Below are positions 8,032 to 15,986 of a DNA stretch of 64,000 nt, in pieces; the stretch's first letter is position 1; every line of letters starts with the position of its first letter. A program made the position numbers and the translations under genes. The notes below the pieces were generated by a model. The model did not search any database. It saw nothing but the letters and a program-made list of their open reading frames with translations, and was not told where the DNA came from. Origin of the DNA: an uncultured Roseburia sp. (GTDB taxonomy: Bacteria; Bacillota; Clostridia; Lachnospirales; Lachnospiraceae); assembly GCA_910587865.1 (NCBI GenBank), contig CAJUNX010000001.1:141243-205242 (forward strand), in the 5' to 3' direction.

Positions 8032-8916
8032 CTATGTGCCGGAAGCATGCAGCCTGCGGTATTCCCGCGGCGTCATGTGAAAGTGTGCCTTAAAGACGCG
8101 GTTGAAGTAGGACAGGTTGTCGTAGCCGCATTCTGCGGCAACCGTAAGGATCTGGGCGTCGGAGGAGACGAGCAGCCGCGCGGCGACGGCAAGGCGGTAC
8201 TCGTTTAAGTAGGCGGTAAAGGTCCTGCCCATCGTGTCCTTAAAACAGCGCATAAAATGCGACGGACTGATCCCGCAGGCACGGGCGATTTCCGGGATCG
8301 TATTTTTTTCCGCGTAGCGGGTCTCGATATATTTTAAAATCAGCTTCATCTTTTCCAGGGAGGCGTGATTTTTTTCCGGCGGCGCACATGGTCTGCACCG
8401 GTTTGCCAGAAGATAAAAAAACATATGGAGCTGGCTCTTGATATAGAGCTGGTATCCGAACGGGTGTGTGCGGCTGATCTCGTCATTTGCGTCCACACAG
8501 GCGATCAGCTCCGTGTAGCAGGGGTCGTCCGGCGTATAGAAGGACGGCACGGACATGCGTCCGGAAAAGAGCGAGACAAGCAGACTGCTGCCGGTATCCG
8601 CTTTTCCTGAGAACAGGATGTCCGGGTGAAAAATAATATTTTCGTATTCCATGGATTCCGTTTCGTACGGCCCGATGGCGTGCAGCTGGCCGGGGAGAAT
8701 CAGCGCAAGGGTCCCGGCGGATGCGGTCTGACAGACAAAATCCACGGTGACGGTCCCGCGCCCCTTTTTGACATAAATAAACTCTGCCTCGTCGTGCCAG
8801 TGAAGCGGCACCTGCGCAAAATCGAGCGGGATCGTGCAGGGATAGGTGATATAGGGGAATAAGGGATCCCCGTGTAATGTTTTTTCCTGATAATTTTCAT
8901 ATTCCAAGTTATTCAT
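8032..8916 (-). CDS. AraC-family transcriptional regulator with cupin sensor domain
   Basis: 294 residues. The N-terminal half is an AraC-type cupin (VPLHWHDEAEFIYV, the usual His-rich strand). The C-terminal 100 residues hold two helix-turn-helix motifs (NTIPEIARACGISPSHFMRCFKD and ILTVAAECGYDNLSYFNRVFKAHFHMTPREYR). Regulators of this shape usually sense a sugar and control catabolic genes. It is divergent from the glycogen phosphorylase at 9050 and is the obvious candidate to control it. No Shine-Dalgarno sequence precedes the start; the promoter sits almost on top of the ATG, so the mRNA may be leaderless. Confidence 0.92.
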   Translation of the reverse strand: MNNLEYENYQEKTLHGDPLFPYITYPCTIPLDFAQVPLHWHDEAEFIYVKKGRGTVTVDFVCQTASAGTLALILPGQLHAIGPYETESMEYENIIFHPDILFSGKADTGSSLLVSLFSGRMSVPSFYTPDDPCYTELIACVDANDEISRTHPFGYQLYIKSQLHMFFYLLANRCRPCAPPEKNHASLEKMKLILKYIETRYAEKNTIPEIARACGISPSHFMRCFKDTMGRTFTAYLNEYRLAVAARLLVSSDAQILTVAAECGYDNLSYFNRVFKAHFHMTPREYRRLHASGT

Positions 8917-8922
8917 GATAGA

Positions 8923-8952
8923 ATTGTATCACTTTTCAAACTGATACTGCAA
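8923..8952 (-). promoter_or_regulatory. Promoter of the AraC regulator gene
   Basis: Read on the minus strand: TTGCAG (8952-8947), 18-nt spacer, TACAAT (8928-8923). The predicted start of transcription falls at about 8916, the A of the start codon. Confidence 0.55.
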
Positions 8953-8973
8953 GAAAAAAGGAAAAGAAATTCA

Positions 8974-8979
8974 TATAAT
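8974..8979 (+). promoter_or_regulatory. -10 box for glycogen phosphorylase
   Basis: A perfect TATAAT at 8974-8979, 71 nt before the ATG at 9050. No good -35 is seen at the right spacing (AAGAAA at 8951-8956), which fits an activator-dependent promoter, plausibly under the divergent AraC protein. Confidence 0.45.
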
Positions 8980-9049
8980 GGAAGGATAAGGGAAATGCTG
9001 ATAGAAACGATACATCAGCGGTAAAAAAGAAAACGGAGGAATGGAACGG

Positions 9050-11305
9050 ATGACGAATTTGCAGGAGATGATGACAAAAGCATGCAAAAAGCCGATCGCA
9101 CAGTGCACAGACGGGGAGCTGTATCACGCGCTGCTTGCTTTGGCGGGAGAGATGGCGAAGGAGAAGGAGAGCAGCGCGGGAAAGCGCAAATTATATTATA
9201 TTTCCGCGGAGTTTCTGATCGGAAAGCTGCTGTCGAACAATCTGATCAATCTGGGGATCTATGACGAGGTAAAGGAGCTTTTGGAAAAGAACGGAAAGAG
9301 CCTCGCCGCGGTGGAGGAGACGGAACCGGAGCCGTCGCTCGGAAACGGCGGACTGGGACGGCTGGCGGCCTGTTTTCTGGATTCGATCGCAAGCCTCGGG
9401 CTGCACGGGGACGGCGTGGGACTCTGCTATCATTACGGCCTGTTCCGCCAGGTGTTTGAGAAGAATTTACAGCAGGAGGAGCCGAATCCGTGGATTGAGA
9501 AGGAGAGCTGGCTGCATAAGACGGACGTGACCTACCCGGTATTATTCGGCGGTTTCAAACTGCAGTCGAGGATGTATGACATCGACGTGATCGGATACAA
9601 CAACCGGACGACGAAGCTGCACCTGTTTGACGTGGAGACCGTGGACGAGAGCATCGTAAAGGACGGGATTGATTTTGACAAGGAAGATATCAAAAAGAAT
9701 CTGACGCTCTTTTTGTATCCGGATGATTCGGACGATAAGGGGCGTATTCTGCGTGTTTACCAGCAGTATTTTATGGTGAGCAACGCCGCGCGGCTGATCA
9801 TCGACGAGACGCTTGCGCGGGGCGGCGATCTGCACCGGCTGCATCAGTACGCGGCGGTTCAGATCAACGACACGCACCCGAGCATGGTGATCCCGGAGCT
9901 GATCCGGCTTCTGATGGAGCGCGGCATCCGGATGGACGAGGCGATCTCCATTGTCAGAAAGACCTGCGCGTACACGAACCACACGATTCTCGCGGAGGCG
10001 CTGGAAAAATGGCCCGTCCATTTCCTGGAGAAGGCGGTGCCGCAGCTGATGCCGATCTTTTATGAGCTGAACAACCGCGTCGCGGAAACATGCGCGGATC
10101 CGACGGTCGCGATCATCGACGACGAGAACCGCGTGCACATGGCGCATATGGATATCCATTACGGCTACAGCGTCAACGGCGTTGCGTATCTGCACACGGA
10201 GATCCTCAAAAATACGGAGCTGCACAATTTTTATAAGCTGTATCCGGAGAAATTCAACAACAAGACGAACGGCATCACCTTCCGCCGCTGGCTGCTGCAC
10301 TGCAACCATGAGCTGACCGCGCTGATCGAATCCCTGATCGGGGACGGGTTTAAGACGGATGCGGAGGAGCTGGAAAAACTGGCGGCTTTTGCGGATGATA
10401 TGTCTGTGCAGGATCGTCTGCTCGCGGTCAAGGATAAGAAGAAGGCAGAGTTAAAAGAGTATCTGGAAAGGACGCAGGGAATCACGCTCGACGAGAATTC
10501 GATCTACGATATCCAGATCAAGCGTCTGCACGAGTACAAGCGCCAGCAGATGAACGCGCTGTATGTGATTCACAAATATTTTGAGATCAAAGCGGGGAAA
10601 AAGCCCGTCCGGCCGATCACGGTGATGTTCGGCGCGAAGGCGGCGCCGGCTTATGTGATCGCGAAGGATATCATTCACCTGATCCTCTGCTTACAGGAGA
10701 TCATCGCGAAGGATCCGGCAGTTGCGCCGTATCTGAAGGTCGTGATGGTGGAGAACTATAACGTGACGCTGGCGGAGAAGCTGATCCCGGCGGCGGATAT
10801 CCACGAGCAGATTTCCCTCGCTTCAAAGGAGGCGTCCGGCACCTCGAACATGAAATTCATGTTAAACGGAGCGGTGGCGATCGGAACGATGGACGGGGCA
10901 AACGTCGAGATGCACCAGTTTGTCGGGGACGACAATATCTATATCTTCGGCGAATCCTCCGAGGCGGTAATCAGACATTATGAGAAGGCGGATTATGTCT
11001 CGAGAAATTATTATGAAAACGATGCGGATATTAAAAAGGCGGTTGATTTTATCGTCAGTGACGAGGTGATGGCGGTCGGATGCCGGGAGAATCTGACGCG
11101 GCTTTACAATGAGCTTCTGAACAAAGACTGGTTTATGACGCTGCCTGATTTTAAGGAGTATGTGGAGACAAAGGAGCGCATTTACGCGGATTACGAGGAT
11201 CGCCACGCGTGGGCGAAGAAGATGCTGATCAATATCAGCAAAGCGGGATTTTTCTCCTCCGACCGGACGATTGCGCAGTACAATGAGGATATCTGGCATC
11301 TGTAA
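9050..11305 (+). CDS. glgP: Glycogen/maltodextrin phosphorylase (short form)
   Basis: 751 residues, GT35 family, pyridoxal-phosphate enzyme that releases glucose 1-phosphate from alpha-1,4-glucans. Conserved blocks include ALGNGG-like SLGNGGLGRLAACFLDS, NDTHPSMVIPEL, YTNHTILAEALEKWP, and the PLP site EASGTSNMKFMLNG (Lys602). It is about 70 residues shorter than the second phosphorylase in this window. ATG 9050 is preferred over ATG 9041, because the GGAGG at 9035-9039 is only 1 nt from the first but 10 nt from the second. It lies divergent to an AraC regulator and is followed by a strong terminator, so it is probably monocistronic. Confidence 0.95.
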   Translation: MTNLQEMMTKACKKPIAQCTDGELYHALLALAGEMAKEKESSAGKRKLYYISAEFLIGKLLSNNLINLGIYDEVKELLEKNGKSLAAVEETEPEPSLGNGGLGRLAACFLDSIASLGLHGDGVGLCYHYGLFRQVFEKNLQQEEPNPWIEKESWLHKTDVTYPVLFGGFKLQSRMYDIDVIGYNNRTTKLHLFDVETVDESIVKDGIDFDKEDIKKNLTLFLYPDDSDDKGRILRVYQQYFMVSNAARLIIDETLARGGDLHRLHQYAAVQINDTHPSMVIPELIRLLMERGIRMDEAISIVRKTCAYTNHTILAEALEKWPVHFLEKAVPQLMPIFYELNNRVAETCADPTVAIIDDENRVHMAHMDIHYGYSVNGVAYLHTEILKNTELHNFYKLYPEKFNNKTNGITFRRWLLHCNHELTALIESLIGDGFKTDAEELEKLAAFADDMSVQDRLLAVKDKKKAELKEYLERTQGITLDENSIYDIQIKRLHEYKRQQMNALYVIHKYFEIKAGKKPVRPITVMFGAKAAPAYVIAKDIIHLILCLQEIIAKDPAVAPYLKVVMVENYNVTLAEKLIPAADIHEQISLASKEASGTSNMKFMLNGAVAIGTMDGANVEMHQFVGDDNIYIFGESSEAVIRHYEKADYVSRNYYENDADIKKAVDFIVSDEVMAVGCRENLTRLYNELLNKDWFMTLPDFKEYVETKERIYADYEDRHAWAKKMLINISKAGFFSSDRTIAQYNEDIWHL

Positions 11306-11326
11306 AAGAGGAGAGACCGTTGATCG

Positions 11327-11362
11327 GCCCGGGCGGGGAAGGTTCCCCGCCCGGGCTTATTA
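11327..11362 (+). terminator. Terminator after short glycogen phosphorylase
   Basis: Perfect 14-bp stem (GCCCGGGCGGGGAA 11327-11340 with 11343-11356), followed by TTATTAAAT. The T run is weak but the stem is very stable. Confidence 0.75.
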
Positions 11363-11462
11363 AATCTGCCCGCATGATGGCTCCGGATTTTCCGGGGTTT
11401 AGTCGTCCGAAATCCGTCGTCTTTATTATATCAGAAACAGATATGACCTGCAAAAGAAAACA

Positions 11463-11520
11463 TTGACAAACAGGTCTATAAGGGATAGACTGACGGTATG
11501 AAGGTCTATGACAGATAGAC
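11463..11520 (+). promoter_or_regulatory. blaI-type promoter with two operator dyads
   Basis: TTGACA 11463-11468, 17-nt spacer, TAGACT 11486-11491. Two copies of the dyad GTCTAT-N5-ATAGAC lie at 11474-11490 and 11504-11520, 30 nt apart (about three helical turns). The first covers the -10 region. The next gene is a BlaI/MecI-type repressor, a family that binds dyads of this size in its own promoter. Confidence 0.8.
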
Positions 11521-11576
11521 TTCGCGGCGGCGGAATTTATTTCATTTTTGTAGAAGAAAGAGCGGGGGGCATGAGA

Positions 11577-11942
11577 ATGGCGGTATATCATCTGGCGGAG
11601 GGGGAAGCGAGGTTTGCGGAACTGATCTGGGAGCGGGAGCCGGTGGGTTCCACGGAGCTGGTGCGGCTGTGCGGGGAGCGTTTCGGCTGGAAGAAGTCCA
11701 CGACCTATACGGTGTTAAAAAAGCTCTGCGAACGGGGAATTTTTCAGAATCAGAATGCGGTCGTGACGGCGCTGATGTCGCGGGAGGAGTTCTACGGCGG
11801 GAGGAGCAGACAGTTTGTGGAGGAGACTTTCGGAGGTTCCCTTCCGAGGTTTCTGACGGCGTTTATCGGGAAGAAAAAGCTGACGGATGAGCAGGTGGAG
11901 GAGATGAAACGTCTGATTGAAAGCTACAGGGAGGCGGACTGA
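11577..11942 (+). CDS. BlaI/MecI-family transcriptional repressor
   Basis: 121 residues. The winged helix (AELIWEREPVGSTELVRLCGERFGWKKSTTYTVLKKLCERG) is typical of BlaI/MecI/CopY; the C-terminal helices (LTDEQVEEMKRLIESYRE) form the dimer region. The family represses until cleaved after signalling by a membrane metalloprotease. ATG 11577 has the better distance (about 8 nt) from the GGGGGG site; ATG 11571 is also possible. The stop overlaps the BlaR1-like start by 1 nt (TGATG), so the pair is co-translated. The two dyads upstream are the likely binding sites. Confidence 0.93.
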   Translation: MAVYHLAEGEARFAELIWEREPVGSTELVRLCGERFGWKKSTTYTVLKKLCERGIFQNQNAVVTALMSREEFYGGRSRQFVEETFGGSLPRFLTAFIGKKKLTDEQVEEMKRLIESYREAD

Positions 11943-13699
11943 TGAGTGCACTGTTTCTAAAGGTGTTTAACATGGCGATGACGGCAGGCTACTGTGTGCT
12001 GGCGGTTTTGCTGCTCCGTCTGTTCCTTCGGAGGTTTCCGAAGATCTATTCGTATGTTCTTTGGTCGGTGGTCTGTTTCCGGCTGGTGTGCCCGGTGTCG
12101 TTTCACAGTCCGTTCAGCCTGGTGCGGATCGATCCGCAGGTGATATCGCGGGATCTGATTGCGGGGGAGGAAAAGCGGGATGCTGCTGCGGAGCTGTTCG
12201 GATATTCTGCGGCGCTGAAGAAGGGTGCGGCGCTGCCGTATGGTGTGACGGCAGAGGAGAGTGCGGCGCTGCAGAAGGATGGCGTGAAAACGCAGGAGGA
12301 CGCGAAGCTGCGGTCGGACACAGCACCCGGCAGGAATCCGGTGACGGTGACGTTTGGGACAGGCGGCAAAGAAGCAGGGGGTTCCCCGGCAGTGCTTCTG
12401 CTGTCGGCAGCGGGGTGGATTTGGATCACGGTCGCGCTGCTGCTCCTTTTCTGCCATTTTTGGCAGCTGCTTCGGCTGAAGCGGCAGCTGGCCGGGGCGA
12501 AGGCAGTCGGGGAACATATATACGAGGCAGAGGATCTGCAAACGCCGTTTGCAGCCGGTATTTTTGCGCCGCGTATTTATCTTCCGGCATCGCTTTTTGG
12601 GCGGGAACGGCGGTATGTGCTTGCGCATGAGAGGACGCACATCCGCAGAAGGGATTATCTGGTGAAGCAGACCGCGTTTGCCCTGGCCTGTGTCTACTGG
12701 TTTCACCCGCTGATATGGCTGGCGTTTTACCTGATGTGCCGTGATATGGAAATGTCGTGTGACGAGTGCGTGATCCGGGAGATGGGGGCAGAGGTAAAGA
12801 GGGAATATTCCGCATCGCTGCTCTCACTGGCATCCGGCCGGCAGATTCTGGCGGGAAGTCCGCTGGCCTTTGGGGCGGGAGGCGTCCGGGCGAGGATCAT
12901 CAATGTGCTTTCCTACCGCAGGCCGGGAAGAAAGGCCGGCGTATTGCTTGCGGTACTGCTGGCGGCCATACTTGCCGGACTGTCCTTAAATCCGGCGGTA
13001 AAGGCGGATGAAAGAAGCGCCATGACACCCGTTGATTTGGTGATCAGGTCTGCGGCGGACATGACGATGGCGCCAGATCTGGAGATGCCCGCCCTGGAAC
13101 CGGCAGAAAAACACCGGCCCGGTTTTAAAGAACCGGTGCTTCACCTGTATGTACCGGAAAGCACGATGGAGACCGGGTATGTGGATCTTACCGGGATGCC
13201 GCAGGAGGAGTATGAGGTCTATGCGGTGCAGGCGCTGCGGGAGCTTTACGACCTGACCGGCACGCAGATTGAGGAATGCTGTTATTTTTATTATGATACC
13301 GGCAGCTATGTATTTGCGCTGACGAAGGATGATATGGACCACGGGCGGGAGTTTTATATGAGATCCTACAGTGAGCGTGTCGATGAGAAGTTTTGGGGAA
13401 TCGAATCGATATATCTCACCTATGCGGGAAATGTCTGGTATTCTCCGGTGTATCAGTATGAGCTGCCGGCGGATTTTGATACATATGACGATGAAGAGAA
13501 GGCAGTGTGGTTTCTGACAAACAGCGGGGCATATAACGGGCGGCAGATTCAGCAGTGTTTCCGGCCCTATGACGATATGCCGGAGACCTGGAGGATCATT
13601 ATGGATGACGACACGGCGTATGAGCTGACGCTGGATACGAAGATCAATGCGGTGACGAATCTGACAGGGCCGTACCCGGACAGCGATATCCGGCACTAA
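11942..13699 (+). CDS. BlaR1-like M56 membrane metalloprotease
   Basis: 585 residues. Membrane helices at about 10-30, 38-58, 152-172, 241-262 and 332-352. The zinc site is HERTH (229-233) with a downstream acidic SCDE (272-275), as in M56 antirepressors. In the family, sensing outside the cell triggers cleavage of the partner repressor. The extracellular C-terminal part (about 353-585) does not resemble the penicillin-binding domain of true BlaR1, so the signal need not be a beta-lactam. A long hydrophilic loop (about 60-150) separates helices 2 and 3. The last codons are copied in a tandem repeat just after the gene. Confidence 0.9.
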   Translation: MSALFLKVFNMAMTAGYCVLAVLLLRLFLRRFPKIYSYVLWSVVCFRLVCPVSFHSPFSLVRIDPQVISRDLIAGEEKRDAAAELFGYSAALKKGAALPYGVTAEESAALQKDGVKTQEDAKLRSDTAPGRNPVTVTFGTGGKEAGGSPAVLLLSAAGWIWITVALLLLFCHFWQLLRLKRQLAGAKAVGEHIYEAEDLQTPFAAGIFAPRIYLPASLFGRERRYVLAHERTHIRRRDYLVKQTAFALACVYWFHPLIWLAFYLMCRDMEMSCDECVIREMGAEVKREYSASLLSLASGRQILAGSPLAFGAGGVRARIINVLSYRRPGRKAGVLLAVLLAAILAGLSLNPAVKADERSAMTPVDLVIRSAADMTMAPDLEMPALEPAEKHRPGFKEPVLHLYVPESTMETGYVDLTGMPQEEYEVYAVQALRELYDLTGTQIEECCYFYYDTGSYVFALTKDDMDHGREFYMRSYSERVDEKFWGIESIYLTYAGNVWYSPVYQYELPADFDTYDDEEKAVWFLTNSGAYNGRQIQQCFRPYDDMPETWRIIMDDDTAYELTLDTKINAVTNLTGPYPDSDIRH

Positions 13700-13757
13700 A
13701 AAGCCGGTGGAAAGGAAACAGCGATATCCGGCACGAAATGAGCCGATGGAAAGGAAA
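13681..13757 (+). repeat. 38-39-bp tandem duplication across the blaR1-like stop codon
   Basis: Copy 1 at 13681-13718 includes the last codons and stop of the M56 gene; copy 2 at 13719-13757 differs at a few positions and its stop is changed (CACTAAA versus CACGAAA). The second copy supplies the sequence just before the lipoprotein ribosome site. Confidence 0.9.
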
Positions 13758-13767
13758 AGAGGAAGCG

Positions 13768-15390
13768 ATGAAAAAAAGACGGACAGTGATACTGGCAGCG
13801 CTGCTTGCGGCAGTCTGTGTCGTTGCAGGGGCATGCGGGACCGGAGAAAAAAACGGTACAGGGTCGGAAAAGGACAGTGCGGGAAACACAGCGGACGGCA
13901 GCGCCGTTTCCGACACGGGAAACGACACTGATACCGGAAATGGCGCTGATACCGGAAATGGCGCTGATACCGGAAATGACGCTGGCTCCGCGAGCGGATC
14001 AGATGCGGGCAGCAGTACGGTGCAGCAGGGACGCAGTCTTGACGCACAGGAGCTGGATAAATTTACGACATACGTAAACGAAATGGACAATTACGGGTTC
14101 CTGCTCTCGGTCTATGAGGATCCGTCAGAGCTTAATCTGCATGAAGTATTTTACAGCGGGGCCGGAATACAGACGCAGCAGCTGAATGAGATGCAGGAAG
14201 CGGCTTATCTTGAGGCGGCGGAGACGGAGGAGATTTACACGGACATCACCTGCCTTCATACGGATCAGCTGGATGCGTTTCTCCTGAAAAAGACCGGGCT
14301 TGCCTATGCGCAGATGAAGCATCCGCTGGAATGGGTTTACCTGGAGGATTACGATCTGTACTGCATGGAGCACGGGGATACGAACTACTGTGCGTTTACC
14401 TGTATCGCGGGCAGTACGGCGGACGAGAATACTTTTACGCTCCGGTTCCGGACCGATGAGGAATATAACGGAAACGGAATCGGGAGCGGCTATTACAGCC
14501 TGGACTGCGAGGCGGTGCTTGTGAAACAGGAGGACGGCTATCGTTTTCGCTCAAACCGCATGGTGACGGAGGAGAACCGGATCGATGCGCAGACCTTCCC
14601 GATCACGCTGCCGGAGTCGGGGGACGCCGTATTCGCGTCATATGCGCCCGGGAAGGATCAGAATCCGCAGAGCGACGTGACATTTATGGTGCTGGATGCC
14701 GACGGGCGGACGCTCCAGACGCTGACAGGCTCCTGCGAGAATAATCTCCGCGCGATCACAGAGTGTTTTGATTCGGTGCAGGCGGTCAGCTTTCCGGATT
14801 ACAACGGGGACGGTTTTATGGATCTGATCACGATCTCGTCCTACTCCTATGCCCAGGGGCCGGACGCGGGAAGCGGTTTTTCCGAGATCAGGATTTATAC
14901 GGGAAATCAGTACGGTTATTTTTATTATGAAAAGGAACTGTCGCGGTATGTCAGTGAAAGCGTAAAGGAACCGACGGCAGACGCGGTAAACAGCCTGCTG
15001 GCGGACGGATCCTTTTACGGGACGTGGAGGATTGCTGCCTGTGCGGGAACCCCGGGTATCTGCGCGATGTCGCAGGAGGAGATCGACAGCTGGATCGGAA
15101 GACAGCTTTCCTTTGAGAGGGACTGTTATCTGTGGGGGAAGGAGGGGGATGCCTTTTATGAAGAGACATGGGTGAACGGCTACTCGCTTGAGGAGATCAC
15201 GGCAGAATCGTTTCGTGAATGGTATCAGACGCCGCTTTCAGAGCTCGGGATTGACGCGGATCACATCCTTAAGATTCAGACCGTTGAATTCGGCGGGACG
15301 CTGGTGGAGCCGGGATTTTTCCTGATCGGTCAGAAGACGCTGCTCGTGTGCCGGGACGGTGTGTTTTTTACGGCGGTGAGGGAGGAATAA
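13768..15390 (+). CDS. Lipoprotein with Gly/Asp/Thr linker and one FG-GAP/VCBS-like motif
   Basis: 540 residues. The N terminus is a lipoprotein signal (MKKRRTVILAALLA... with Cys at about residue 23). Then follows a low-complexity linker (about 25-85) with a DNA-level 18-bp repeat giving TDTGNG/ADTGNG units. The globular part ends with a calcium-loop-like DYNGDGFMDLITI (about residues 350-362) of the kind found in FG-GAP/VCBS repeats. ATG 13768 follows GAGGAAG; an upstream ATG at 13738 lies in the duplicated segment. Third gene after the blaI/blaR1-like pair in the same direction, so it may be its regulated target. Specific function unknown. Confidence 0.8.
   Translation: MKKRRTVILAALLAAVCVVAGACGTGEKNGTGSEKDSAGNTADGSAVSDTGNDTDTGNGADTGNGADTGNDAGSASGSDAGSSTVQQGRSLDAQELDKFTTYVNEMDNYGFLLSVYEDPSELNLHEVFYSGAGIQTQQLNEMQEAAYLEAAETEEIYTDITCLHTDQLDAFLLKKTGLAYAQMKHPLEWVYLEDYDLYCMEHGDTNYCAFTCIAGSTADENTFTLRFRTDEEYNGNGIGSGYYSLDCEAVLVKQEDGYRFRSNRMVTEENRIDAQTFPITLPESGDAVFASYAPGKDQNPQSDVTFMVLDADGRTLQTLTGSCENNLRAITECFDSVQAVSFPDYNGDGFMDLITISSYSYAQGPDAGSGFSEIRIYTGNQYGYFYYEKELSRYVSESVKEPTADAVNSLLADGSFYGTWRIAACAGTPGICAMSQEEIDSWIGRQLSFERDCYLWGKEGDAFYEETWVNGYSLEEITAESFREWYQTPLSELGIDADHILKIQTVEFGGTLVEPGFFLIGQKTLLVCRDGVFFTAVREE
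13927..13980 (+). repeat. 18-bp in-frame tandem repeat in lipoprotein linker
   Basis: Three copies (13927-13944, 13945-13962, 13963-13980), nearly identical, encoding (T/A)DTGN(G/D). The number of copies is likely to vary between strains. Confidence 0.9.
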
Positions 15391-15404
15391 AGGGTGATGT
15401 TATA

Positions 15405-15450
15405 AGACCCGTGAGAAGAACAGTGGCTGTCATGTTTTTCTCACGGGTCT
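15405..15450 (+). terminator. Hairpin after the lipoprotein gene
   Basis: Perfect 13-bp stem AGACCCGTGAGAA (15405-15417) with 15438-15450, 20-nt loop. No T run follows, so termination is likely but not certain. Confidence 0.5.
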
Positions 15451-15490
15451 CTGCTTTAGGCGGGAGTAGGAGGATATGGGGGACAGGCTG

Positions 15491-15519
15491 TTGAATTCGG
15501 ATCAGGTTCTGTGTATAAT
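15491..15519 (+). promoter_or_regulatory. Promoter in AT-rich intergenic region
   Basis: TTGAAT 15491-15496, 17-nt spacer, TATAAT 15514-15519. It precedes the small open frame at 15572. Confidence 0.6.
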
Positions 15520-15571
15520 AAAAACAAATTTTAGTTTGATATGGTAAATCAGGGGGGCAGATCCCAAAACA

Positions 15572-15736
15572 ATGATTCCACGTTTGGGATGTGCAGCGCG
15601 GGACCCATATGAAGATGAGTGGAGAAAGAATAAAATCATATTGAATGCAGGGACAGAACTGATGCTTCCGCACAATAAAGTAAAAATGAAGCGAAATCCG
15701 GTGAGCAAAGTTTTAGAAGAAACACTTACAATTTAA
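15572..15736 (+). CDS. Small hypothetical ORF (54 aa) in AT-rich island
   Basis: ATG 15572 to TAA 15736, 54 residues (MIPRLGCAARDPYEDEW... ending VLEETLTI). It is clearly less GC-rich than the neighbours and lies 52 nt downstream of a good promoter. The only purine-rich site (GGGGGG at 15552-15557) is 14 nt from the ATG, which is far. An inverted repeat ATCCCAAA (15561-15568) / TTTGGGAT (15583-15590) spans the start codon and could control it. No family recognised; it could also be the remnant of a longer gene. The rest of the 596-base gap between the lipoprotein gene and purM holds only the sites listed here. Confidence 0.35.
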   Translation: MIPRLGCAARDPYEDEWRKNKIILNAGTELMLPHNKVKMKRNPVSKVLEETLTI

Positions 15737-15781
15737 GGGTGACTCATTAGAAATACTAATAAATAGAATTACAATATATAA

Positions 15782-15811
15782 TTGGAAATTCCACTGCTTT
15801 CCATATATACT
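15782..15811 (+). promoter_or_regulatory. Likely promoter of the purM-purN-purD operon
   Basis: TTGGAA 15782-15787, 18-nt spacer, TATACT 15806-15811, with a second overlapping TATAC just after. The mRNA leader would be about 170 nt. I see no purine riboswitch core in it. Confidence 0.5.
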
Positions 15812-15879
15812 ATACACAGACGGGGAGAAGATTCCTGTCAGAGCAAATGAGAGGATGCGGCCGGCAGGACCGGGGCAGG

Positions 15880-15931
15880 AAGTCCCGGAGAGCAGCCGAC
15901 AGAGACGGGAGTGAAAGTCCCGGAGAGCAGC
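15880..15931 (+). repeat. 17-bp direct repeat upstream of purM
   Basis: AAGTCCCGGAGAGCAGC occurs at 15880-15896 and 15915-15931, period 35. Same kind of short intergenic duplication as at the other junctions. Confidence 0.8.
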
Positions 15932-15986
15932 AGGATGTATCCTGGAAAGTGCGCGGCGGACGGCACAGGGAGAATGGAGGAAAAAT

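Noticed and set aside
15737..15986. Purine riboswitch before purM
   Set aside because: No conserved junction core or paired arms of the right size were found; only a direct repeat.
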